DNA of 64,000 bases from Vitrella brassicaformis (Eukaryota; Sar; Vitrellaceae), in assembly GCA_001179505.1 (NCBI GenBank), contig CDMY01000656.1, positions 94,636-158,635 of the forward strand, given 5' to 3'. The translations under genes and the position numbers were made by a program. Positions 54,704 to 64,000 of this stretch are shown here, piece by piece. How positions within the stretch are numbered: position 1 is the stretch's first letter; each line of letters opens with the position of its first letter. The notes under the pieces are model-generated. The model did not search any database. It was given only the letters and a program-made list of their open reading frames with translations, and had not been told where the DNA came from.

Positions 54704-56357
54704 TCATTTGCCGAACAGGTATTGCCAGAAGGTGACGTGCTGGAAGTCCTTCTTGGGGTCGCGCAGCGAATCGCTCGAATCGACGTCCTCACCCTGACCA
54801 GCACACATCCACAGACACACCCAATTCACACCCACTCCCTCATCTGGGCGTGTGTGTGTCTCTCTCTCGTACCGTCCTCTCCTCCGTGGGGTCATGTGGG
54901 AGCAGCCGCACGTCCTCCCGTGACGACACGGGCCTGGCCATGGCCTTGCCCGCCACCCGCCGTGCCTGGTGCGTGCTGCCGCTGGCCGCTGACATGTCGC
55001 TGTCCATGGCCTGCGACGACTGCTGGTCGTTGGTGTGATGGTTGAGGGTGTGGCGCGGTGGAGGGGGTGGGGGATGGCTGTGGCTGCCGGCACTGCCAAC
55101 AAGCTTGCTGGTCTCGCTACTGCTCGCCTCGCCGTTGAGGTCGGGATCAGTGTGGGACGGCGGGGGCGAGTCGGGTTGTGTCGACATCTCGCTATTGGCG
55201 CGCTTGTCATCCGAGTCGTATGTGCTCACTTTGGTGAAGCCGTTGTTGGTCTGCGTGTGCAGGGGGAGGGGCGGGGGCGTGGAGGCGGTGGGCTGCTTGG
55301 ACTCCGCCAGCTTGATCATCGAGTACCAGTAGGACCCCAGGATGGTCAGTGCGATGCCGCTGAGGGACTGCCATGACACCACCTCGCCGAACAGGACGAT
55401 GCCGCCGATGGACTGCGCGCAGGCCTTGACCATGGCCACCATGTTGAAGGTCACGGGGTTGGTGACCTTGATCATCAGGAAGGTGGCGATGTTGATGAGG
55501 ATAGCAAGCAGCCCGCTCAGCACGAACGTCCCCCACATCTGCCAGGTGTCGGAGACCGAAAAGTCCCACGGCAGCTCGTTGGCCCAGTTGCCCTCGCCGG
55601 CAATGTAGATGCAGGGGAAGAAGAGGGGGATGGCCATGGTGACGTTGTAGGCCAGCATGAGGTTCTGGTTGTTGTCGCAGACCTCCAGCACCTTCTTGAT
55701 GTAGACGTTGTAGAGCGCCTGGGTGACGGAGGACATCAGGCCGAGGATGACGCCGCCGGGCGAGAGTGTGGTGGGGTCGAGGGAGCCGACGATGAAGCCG
55801 AGGACGACCACCATGCAGGCCAGGATGGCCTTGCGGCTGGTGCTCTTGCCCAGAACCACATACATCAACAGGATGTTGAACAGGATCGTCGTGCTCCGCG
55901 CCACCTGCACTCCACTCGCAACAAACACATAAGTGCAGTGCAGTGCCGAGTGACTGAGAGAAAACCATTGATCGAAGCATTCCCTCGCCCTGCCGAGCCT
56001 CTGTCTGTTCGCCCATCTCACCTGGTAAGTCGACACCTGGACATTCTTGAGGCAGGTGTTGGCAAAGGCTATCATAGCAACGAAAGTGACGGTCACCGGC
56101 AGCACGGCCCGTGCGGTCTTGAGCTTGAACTCATAGGGAGGGAAGAAGGCGAGCGAGGGGTTGCACTTGCCGACCTGCCCCATGACGACCACACAGACGA
56201 GTGCGACTATCTGCTGGAACCACGAGACGAACACGGGGTTCTGGAAGGTGCTGCTGAAGATATGGAAGTTGAGGAACACTATAGACAGGCTAATCACGAA
56301 GTAGAAAGCCATCGCTGAGAGCACCTCCTCAGCCCGACGGTCCATCCCCATCGCCAT
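54704..56357 (-). CDS. Nucleotide-sugar transporter of the DMT superfamily, GDP-fucose transporter (SLC35C1)-like
   Basis: Three exons. ATG 56355-56357 gives MAMGMDRRAEEVLSAMAFYF, and about ten transmembrane helices follow. Matches to SLC35C1 occur in order: SLSIVFLNFHIF, NPVFVSWFQQIVAL, KTARAVLPVTVTFVAMIAFAN, CLKNVQVSTYQVARSTTILF across the intron at about 55905-56022, VVVLGFIVGSLD, ALYNVYIKKVLEVCDNN and NPVTFNMVAMVKACAQSIGG. Such proteins exchange GDP-sugar for GMP across the Golgi membrane. Substrate specificity is not certain from sequence. About 155 residues of Ser/Pro/His-rich tail (LPLHTQTNNGFTKVSTYDSD onward) follow the last helix, much longer than in the animal protein, ending FWQYLFGK. 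The last intron is 54794-54872. The gene is divergent from the NHL/REJ-like gene. Confidence 0.88.
54794..54872 (-). repeat. Transporter intron with AC near the donor and GT-rich acceptor side
   Basis: On the transcribed strand the intron starts GTACGAGAGAGAGACACACAC. It ends with GTGGGTGTGAATTGGGTGTG and TGGATGTGTG before GTCAG. Both ends are complementary in transcript orientation, on the minus strand. Confidence 0.7.
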
Positions 56358-56601
56358 ACTGCACAACGCCGACGTCGCAAAGAGAGGGCTTCAACTTGGA
56401 CGAGGAATTGCCTCTTGGATGTCTGTAGCCCTCAGCAAGCCCCTCTTCACCTTCTTCCCCTTTTCTCCCCCTGCTGCGTAGCTCGCAGTGGATTGCGAGC
56501 TCGTAATTCGGAGCAACATTTGGCTGTTTTTGCTGTGACAGAATGCGTTTAGCACAGAGAATATGAGTTCAATAAGGCCCCGGTGCGTCTGCCGCTCGGG
56601 G
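56358..56601. promoter_or_regulatory. Divergent promoter with a perfect inverted repeat AGCTCGCA-N6-TGCGAGCT
   Basis: Head-to-head interval of about 205-244 bases, depending on whether ATG 56563 or 56602 is used for the forward gene. AGCTCGCA at 56480-56487 and TGCGAGCT at 56494-56501 form a perfect 8-base inverted repeat with a 6-base spacer, a plausible dimeric transcription-factor site. Pyrimidine-rich CTTCTTCCCC stretches lie at about 56435-56470. Confidence 0.55.
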
Positions 56602-59600
56602 ATGAGACGGCTGTCACTTCTCGTGTCTTGGTTGGCTGTCTGCTGCTGGACAACAAGTGCACGCGGCGCCGTCCGAATCGTCGGCCGTGAGGTCTTCCCC
56701 CCTCCCCCCACAGATGGCGGCTCCGCTGCGGATCTAATCGACGGGTTCGTGACGTCAAAAAAGGAATGAGTTCATTGCAAGCGAATGTGTGAGTGAGTGT
56801 GTGTCTTGTCTCTTGCCCTCTCTTGTGCAGCAACACATCCTCCTGTGTCACCGTCGGGGCATCTCCCAACGCACTCATGGCTTTTGCCGTGATCGAAACC
56901 GACCGCCCCATGACGCTTCTGGCCGTCAAGATCCACTACGCCGCACAAGTGAGGGCGGCCCTCTCTCTCTCCATATCTCACACCGTCGAAAGCCTCACCA
57001 GCGCACCAGAGTGCGCGACGCTTCGGATCGATGGCACGGGCGAGAGGGAGGTGCCATGTGTGGGCGAGGGGCGGGTGGTGTATATCGGCGTCTCTGGCGA
57101 GGTCAGCTTGTGTGAGGTGTCGCTGGTGCGGAAGAGCGACCGTGTAGTCGTCACAGGCGGGGAGATGGCCCGAGTGCCGGTGGGGGGAGGGGTGGACGTC
57201 AGTGTGCAGGGGAAGAAACTGACCGGGGAGGAGAGAATACGCCTTGTTAACGTGCGTAAGCCTTCCTCCCCCGGCCACTCAGTCAGTCACGCCCATTAAG
57301 GAAGGGTTCTGCCTCTGTGCGTGTGGGCAGGGCAGTGTGACTTGTGGCAGCGATGAGGCCCTTCTCATGACGCCATCGCTCTCTGCTGCCTCGCTTGATG
57401 GCCCGCCACACACACTGGTGGCGTCTCAGGAAGAAACATGGAACGGCGGCGCACTGACACAGCCAGGTGTCTATCGGGTACATTCCTACAGACAAGGTCT
57501 GTTCGACTCGACAGCACTGGCTGGTGATATTGTTTTGTCCTGGTCAGGTGTGTTGGTGTGAGGGGACGGGTGGCTGCGACGATGGGGGGGAATTTGACCT
57601 CGAGACACAACTAATCATTGTGGAGCCGAGGGCTGTCACCATTGTCAGGTACTTGATCGATGGATGGATGGATGGACGACAGACATCCTGCTTGCCCTCA
57701 CCATGTCCTCTGCAGCGAATCGATGGGTCTGTCTGCACCAACATCAGTCAGCCTTGCTAGGGACGGATCGGCGCTCTACATCGCAGACCCAGCCCAGCAC
57801 ACGTACTAGCGCCCACAAACTCCTCACGTACCACACGCACTGTCCTGTGAATGCGCAGCGTCTTCGAATACCGTCCGGGCGAGGCAAGTCTGAGAGTTGC
57901 GGCGGGAACAGGGACAGCGGGCTACAGTGGCGACAACGGTGCCGCCACATCGGCATTGCTCAACTCACCTCAGAGCGTGTCAGTCTCACCCAACACGGGA
58001 ATAATCTTCATCGCAGACACTAACAACCACAGGCGCGCGCAAACGAGCAAGGGGGGGGGGGAGAGAACGCAAATGCAGCACCCTAACTCTCTCTGCGCTG
58101 GGTGGATGCAGGATTCGCGCAGTGGCGAATGGCACCATCGAGACTGTGGTTGGGACGGGTGTTGCGGGGTTCAGCGGGGATGGGGGACAGGCTACGCTGG
58201 CACAGCTGCGCACGCCCACTGACGTGCTGGTCGACAGAAACAACAACCTGTGCTGTGAATGACCGAATGGATACTGACCTACTCAGGTGCTCGTACATCT
58301 GCCGGTGGTGTGTATATCTGTCTGTGTGCAGGTGGATTGTGGACAGCGGCAACCAGAGGATCAGAATCGTGTCACTATCCACAGGTGGGCGGGGCGACCA
58401 TCCATACCACCCCCCACACCCTCACGACTCCCCAATGTGTGTGCACAGGCATCCCCGATGAGGCGGAGGAGGTGGTCCCGGGCACCATATCCACCAGTGC
58501 AGGAGACGGCCGAGTCAGCTCAGACGGCGGCAGGGAAGGCGTCATGTCTCTCGCAGGCTCGCTCAGCCACCCCAAGGCCCTCAGTGTCGCTTTCTCGTGA
58601 GCAGCCATGGAAATAAGACATGCATGCAGCACGTCACCTGCCCTGCGTGTGTGTATCCATCGAATCGATGTCTCCAGGTATCTGTTTATCAGCAGCTCTT
58701 CAAACGACGTGCCAATCACCGTGTGGCTGGCCGAGCAGGCGGGCGTCAGACAGGTAGGTGAGGTGAATGAGACCTATGCCGATCTCTCTCTCTCATCCCC
58801 CCAAAAGCAAACACTGGCTGGCCGCACTGCAGGTGTCGCTGCGTCGTCAAGGGTATACGGGTCTGATGCGCCCCCTGAAGGAAGAGGCCATCGACGGGTC
58901 GGGGAGCTTCAGCGATGTGGGAGGGGTGGCGACGGCCAGCGACGGCAGGCTCTTCACAAGCGACAGCACCGGCGGCGCTGTACACATGACACAGACGATC
59001 GAGGTCAGTGGTAGAACTCTCCTCCGCCACGCAGACGCACAGAAACGCTTGGTTGTCTGCGTTTCTTCTCCTCCAGTATGTGGCCACCGGTTGCTGGCTG
59101 TTCCTCGGATCTCCTCCCCTGGTTCCATCGATTGAAGAGCAGCACCCCCTGCTGATGGACAATCACCTCATGCGAGTTGACCCAACCTTCATGTGCGGAC
59201 AGGCGGCCATGGCTCTGGAGCTGCCAATGTTTGGCCTGCGGGATGGCGGCGTGTGCGTCGGCAGCACCGACATGCCCTTTGTGTACAAAACGTACGGACC
59301 CTCGCTGGCGTGTGAGGACGGCTCTGGGGGCAAAGACGCAATGAGCGCATATCGCTTGACCTCCAGGACGACCACAGAAGAGAATCTGTTCACTAGGGTG
59401 CGGCTGGCGAGTGTCGTGGGGTCGCCACAGAAGATGTTCTACGGCAATGACATGCTCTGGGTGGCCGGTAGGCATGGAGGGAGAGAGGCAGCGATGGATG
59501 GATGAGCGATGCACCCACCCACCGTCTCCTTGCTGTGGCTGTGTTGTCTGTGCCAGTCAGTCCCCCTTCCCCGCACATAGCCCTCATCCTGCTGTCCATC

Positions 59601-62600
59601 TCAACCCAGCCAGGCCAGCGCTTCAGCTGTCTGGAAGGCCAGCTGTGCTCCATCACCATCCGGGGCAACGGCCTCGTGCCGTCCATACCTCTCACCCTCC
59701 TGCCGCCATCGCTCCCCTGTGGCAGAGACGTCACCCCGTTTCCCGTGATGTCTCCCGCCATGTCGATGGAAAGCGTCTCGGGGCCAACGTCCTTTCTCTT
59801 CTCGTCCCTGACGTACGAAATCGGCCCGTTGCGGTCGCTGCAAGTCGGTACACACACGCACATGTGCTCCGTCTGTGTGCCGTTGTGCACTCTCTTTCTC
59901 TCCTTCCCCCCATGCCATGTGTGGATTGCAGTCGATGCATCAAGGAGGGAGTGGCAGTGTCCGCGAGTTCCGTATATGTCTGTGTGGCGCTGACACAGGC
60001 TGCTCTGTGAGTGAAGACTTCCGTCTCGACGCCGGGATGGTGCAGCTGGAGGGACCGATGTACCGTCACTACGAGGCGCCTGCTGGCGAGAATTTCGACC
60101 TCATTCTGAGGGGCAGCGCTCTCAGAGATGACGATGCCATTCGCGTCGTCGAGTGAGCGAACACAATGGATAGAGAGAGACACACGGGGGACGGTGAAAA
60201 GTCTTTTTGTGCGGTAAACAGAAAGGAGGCTGGATGTTCGGCTGACCCTGTCTCTGCCAGTGTGGTCACGCTTGCATCTCCGGCACGATCGTCGGGCAAC
60301 GAGTCAACCTCCGTGTTCGACTCCGTGCTGTCGAGTGAAGGAGGAGATTTCCTTGTATGCTGGTGTGGCACGGCCAATGCATCAGAGCTCATGCCGCTGG
60401 CACTCACAGACAGCTGCACCTCGGCGCCCAACTTCTCTGTCGAGGTGGGCGAAGAAGGTCGCGCCAACCGAAGGAATGACTATGTGCGTGGCGGCTTACT
60501 GGTGCTTGCAGGCGTCATATCTGACGGTGATCGGCCCCCGTGGTCTGCTGCAGAGCATGACGGTTGCTGCGGGACAGCCATTCAACGTCACTGTATTCGG
60601 TAGGGATCCTGACAGTAGCTACCACCAACCTGCACACGTGAGCATGTCTGCATCTGCACAGGTCGAGGCCTCTCTGTGGCCAACCGCATTCGCCTCGTCC
60701 CCCACTTGCCTTCGGCCGATCCTCTCACTGTCTGCAGCAACCCATTTGACCCAGCTGCCACAGGCCAACTGCTCGTGTCGCCATCCCAGCAGATGACACC
60801 TTTCGGCCCGTTCCACCGTGCGACCGATTTCAAGGTATGAGAAGTGATCCATGCCGTGAGTGACACTCATGCAGCTGTGTTGTCCATTCCATTCCATTCC
60901 ATTCCAGAGTGTGTGGGGCCCGATGGTTGTGGTCACACCCGGCGAGTATCAGGTTTGTTGGTGTCCGGGCACAACAGTCGCTGACGAGAAGAGCGAGTTG
61001 GTCGAGTGCTTCTCCAGCACACAATTCAGCACACGGGCAGGAGGCATCACCGTCACAGGTGTAAACGAAATCTGAGGTCTCCTTCCTGTGCAATCATCTC
61101 GCCACTGGCCCTCGTTCAGGCAGTCTGAGCCCGAGCAACGATCCGCAATATGCCTCGTATCTGGACAAGGTCACTCTCCATCCCAGCCTTCCCTCCCCCC
61201 TGCGAACCGCCCTGCCCATCCCCACGGGAGCGCCTCGTAGCGTCGCTATCACCACATGGACGCGATCCCATCCACCCGCTATCGGCAGCCGCCAGACCGG
61301 CCCTGCCCGTGTGCGCGTCACCCTGTGCAGTGCCTCCGAGTGTCTCCCGCCCGTTGCGGAGCTTACCATCCAGCCAAACTTCCATGGGTACGAGCGCGTC
61401 GCCAGTGAGGTGTTCACGCGGTCTATCGACCTCTCGGCTGCTGTCGGTCCGTCTTTTGCCGTCGATCGCATGTATCTGAGGAACGTGGGCATCGTCGCAG
61501 ACTGGCCCGCCGAGCGCATCACGGTCTCCTACTCCACCAGCACCATCTCTTTCCCCATCCAGGGGTGGCTTACAGTCAATGCGACAGCTTCACCGCTGCT
61601 GCCCTTGTCTCCCCCTCTACCACTGTTCTCGTCTTCCGGTTCTGCGTTGGAGGTGGATGAGTGCGGCGGGTGGTGTTATGGCGGGTACGTGTGTGTCGAG
61701 GAGAGGTGTGTGAGCCACTGTGGCGATGGCTGGGTGACGGGAGATGAGATGTGCGACGACGGAAACCAGAGACAGGGAGATGGATGCGACGAAAAGTGCG
61801 CACGGCGGGCAGGAAAGGCAGCAGTCAAGTGACTTAGGTGAATGATGTCTCTTCCTGTGTCTGTGTGTGGTGCGGCTTTTATTCAGGTGTTCAATTGAGG
61901 CAGGTTACGAGTGCTATACGTCTCAGCCGCAGACCGCCCCGTCGACATGTCATCCCTTGGCGTGCATCAACATCCCCACGGACCCCCCTACACCAAGCTG
62001 GGCCACACTAGATTGCTTCGTGTGCAACGAACCATCGTCGCCTTTTAGCCTTACAAATGCGTCCATATCGTCCCCATACCGCGCATTCGGGTGCCATGAG
62101 CTCCCAAGCGGCCTCACGGGCCTCTGTGAGGCATCTGGGCCTTTTTCGTCTCTGTCGGCGGGAGGCTTTGATGCCCATCTGCCAACCAGAGTCCTCGAGA
62201 CACAATCCTTAAGTATGGATGCCTTATCCCCCAGGATCGATGGGTGCAAGCACATTCTGTGTTGTCTGTGTCTCTTTTTATGTCTGTCAGTGGATGTGAA
62301 GGCGTGCAACCAGACCGCCGCTGTGGAGGTCTGCTTCCCCCTCGGCTCGCCAGTGCTTGTCAGCGCCACCCTCTCACGACGCCTCTCAAACATCAATCTC
62401 GTCTTCAACGCGCCGGTTGCCATCATGGCGTGCGACGCCTTCTATACCTTCTCATCCCAGTCGAGGATCATCCCGTGTGACGCCTTGCTCGACCTGGCCG
62501 CCTTAACAGCAGACTGGCGATGCCAATGGACGTCGCCCTTCCAGATATTTGTGTTCTTTCCCATTGCTGAGACGCCGCCGACGAGTGTGACGATGCGCGA

Positions 62601-64000
62601 GGGCCGAGTGGTGCTGCTGGCGGTAGCGGAGCAGTGGACGGACGTCAGCGGCAATGTGACAGGCTCCGGCCCTCCACTCGGATGGTTTGCCGGTGCGCAG
62701 ACCGTCCCTGTGCTAAGCGACGAATCAGACTGTGGACACCAGAAGCAAGATGACAGAGGAGATGCTGCCCTCTTCCCCAGCGAATCATCACTGAGATGCC
62801 CCGTCATCGATTGGCCCGAGGCAGTGGGCGTGTCGGGGTGTTTTCCTGTCCTCCTGGACGCACTCATGTCTCCCAACACCAAAGTGGGTGGCGGCTGGCG
62901 AGGGTTGCTCAGCGACTCGGCTGTTCTGACGTACGAGTGCTTCGGTGGCTCGTCGTGTGCCATTTTGCAGCCATGGCTGGGCAACGGATGCCAGGTCAGC
63001 GGCTCGGCTTACTGCAAGCTCAGGACGTTCCTCCCTGCAGCAGAGATCACGTCCAATGTGACTCTGAGGCTCACTATCGAGGCTGAGGGCTGCACAAGCG
63101 CCACACAGACGACACTCTACCCATTAACAACAGGAGGGGGCCAGCTCCCTCTGGCTTTGCCGCGGACGCCCATGCAGCAAGAGATCGGCATCGCTGACCC
63201 ACTCACCCTGCGGCTCGACACGGCCACGACGGCTCTGGAGACATGTCCGTCAGCATCAGACGCGAACACCTATCCCTTCTCGGCTCAGCGGTCGCTGAAC
63301 GTCGATCGGCCTCCGGTGACAGGGAGTGCATCCAGCCCGGTCTTCGCATGGACTGACGTCAACCATCGAACCCATTCCCGCCTGCTGGCTGTCGAGTGGA
63401 GCATGTCCCCCCCACAGCCGGATCTCGCCCCCGTCAGCCAGTCGAACCCAGCCGTGTTTTCTCTCCCACCTTTCGCCCTACCCGTCGGCCAGTGGCGTGT
63501 GTCGGCCACCGTCTACCAGAGGAGCGAGGGCTCAGAGGCGGACGTGCCAACACAAGTGACGGTGCCATTTGACGTGCATGTCGTGGATCGATGGTCGGAA
63601 GCTGACTCGCGGCTGCTGGTGTCTCACTCTCCTGTGGTGGATGCGAGGTGCCCATTCGCCCTGCTGGCTCGTGTCGACCCATCTGTTGTCCTGGAGTTGC
63701 CACGCCTCATGAGCGTCACGGTCGAGTGGGCGTGTGAGACTGCGGATGGGATCAGCTGCCCTTTTGCCCTGACGACCGACCAGCTGACTGTCGGTGATGT
63801 GCTGCTGCAGAGCGACTTTGTGGGGATCGCTTACACGTCCACACCCACAGCAGGGTCCTATCGCTTCACAGCGACAGCGATGGCGAGGCCGATGGGCGGC
63901 TCTCAGTATGTTATTGCAACGACTGTTGCGTGGGTCGAGGCCAAGACGGTTGGCTACCTTGACGGCAGATCTCCGCAGTGTGTCGCTGGAGGCTTCCTAC
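56602..64000 (+). CDS. Large secreted/surface protein with NHL repeats, a DUF4215 Cys motif and a REJ-like region (3' partial)
   Basis: ATG 56602 (or 56563 in frame) opens a signal peptide (MRRLSLLVSWLAVCCWTTSA). NHL-type repeats follow across introns: AAGTGTAGYSGDNGAATSALL with IIFIADTNNH (about 57890-58030), TVVGTGVAGFSGDGGQATLA (about 58140-58200) and WIVDSGNQRIRIV (about 58332-58370), consistent with a beta-propeller. Several Cys-containing exons (59087-61070) have FLVCWCGT- and QVCWCPGT-type motifs. A DUF4215/Myxo_disulph_rpt motif lies at 61718-61800 (HCGDGWVTGDEMCDDGN, DGCDEKC). The last exon (about 62291-64000) stays open for some 1700 bases. It has alternating hydrophobic strands and VEWSMSPP- and LPVGQWRVSATVYQ-type lines like REJ domains of polycystin-1-related proteins. 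The C-terminus, and hence any membrane anchor or channel, lies outside the window. Confidence 0.75.

Noticed and set aside
1-64000. Search for tRNA, rRNA, snRNA genes or transposase/reverse-transcriptase sequences
   Set aside because: I saw no T-loop GGTTCGAATCC-type element, no snRNA core and no mobile-element protein motif. Absence by eye is not proof; a covariance-model scan would settle it.

Overview
This window is intron-rich eukaryotic nuclear DNA with protein-coding genes packed closely on both strands. Conserved eukaryotic genes are recognisable (MLH1, an ER-type DnaJ, a GDP-fucose-transporter-like protein, a RING protein, a SAM methyltransferase, a multicopper oxidase), each split by short GT-AG introns of roughly 45-140 bases. 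The GC-rich sequence, the microsatellite-laden introns, the large Cys-rich GCC2/GCC3 surface protein and the NHL/DUF4215/REJ-like secreted protein suggest an alveolate, most likely a chromerid alga such as Vitrella. That assignment is inference, not proven. The raw sequence has one assembly gap of 300 N (48511-48810).

Layout. 1-18319 (+): 3' part of a giant single-pass membrane protein, with a Cys-rich GCC2/GCC3 ectodomain, one transmembrane helix and a very long coiled-coil tail. 19084-20159 (-): unrecognised protein, head-to-head with 20247-25804 (+), a multi-pass membrane protein whose last part may resemble the CLPTM1 N-terminus. 26065-27688 (-): SAM methyltransferase, head-to-head with a small glycine-zipper membrane protein (27807-28408, with an in-frame stop before a further 58 open codons). 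29115-32429 (-): MLH1, head-to-head with a multicopper oxidase (32731-36319, +). 37420-38739 (-): ER DnaJ. 39145-40623 (-): F-box-like poly-Q protein, head-to-head with a RING protein carrying a duplicated LRAT/PPPDE-like domain (40804-43942, +). 47095-48459 (+): small protein with a basic/poly-Cys C-terminus. 48903-49166 (+): orphan last exon of a membrane protein behind the gap. 50314-51919 (+): secreted protein with a His-rich leader and a tandem duplicated domain. 54704-56357 (-): nucleotide-sugar transporter, head-to-head with a large secreted or membrane protein that runs off the right end (56602-64000, +).

There is no operon-like organisation, and the genes do not form an obvious pathway. 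The recurring themes are divergent gene pairs with intervals of about 90-300 bases, introns with AC repeats near the donor and TG repeats near the acceptor in transcript orientation (on either strand), and an 8-mer, TGCGAGCT, recurring in promoter intervals. Exon boundaries were derived by hand from splice signals and reading-frame phase. They should be read as models, and CDS coordinates span introns.
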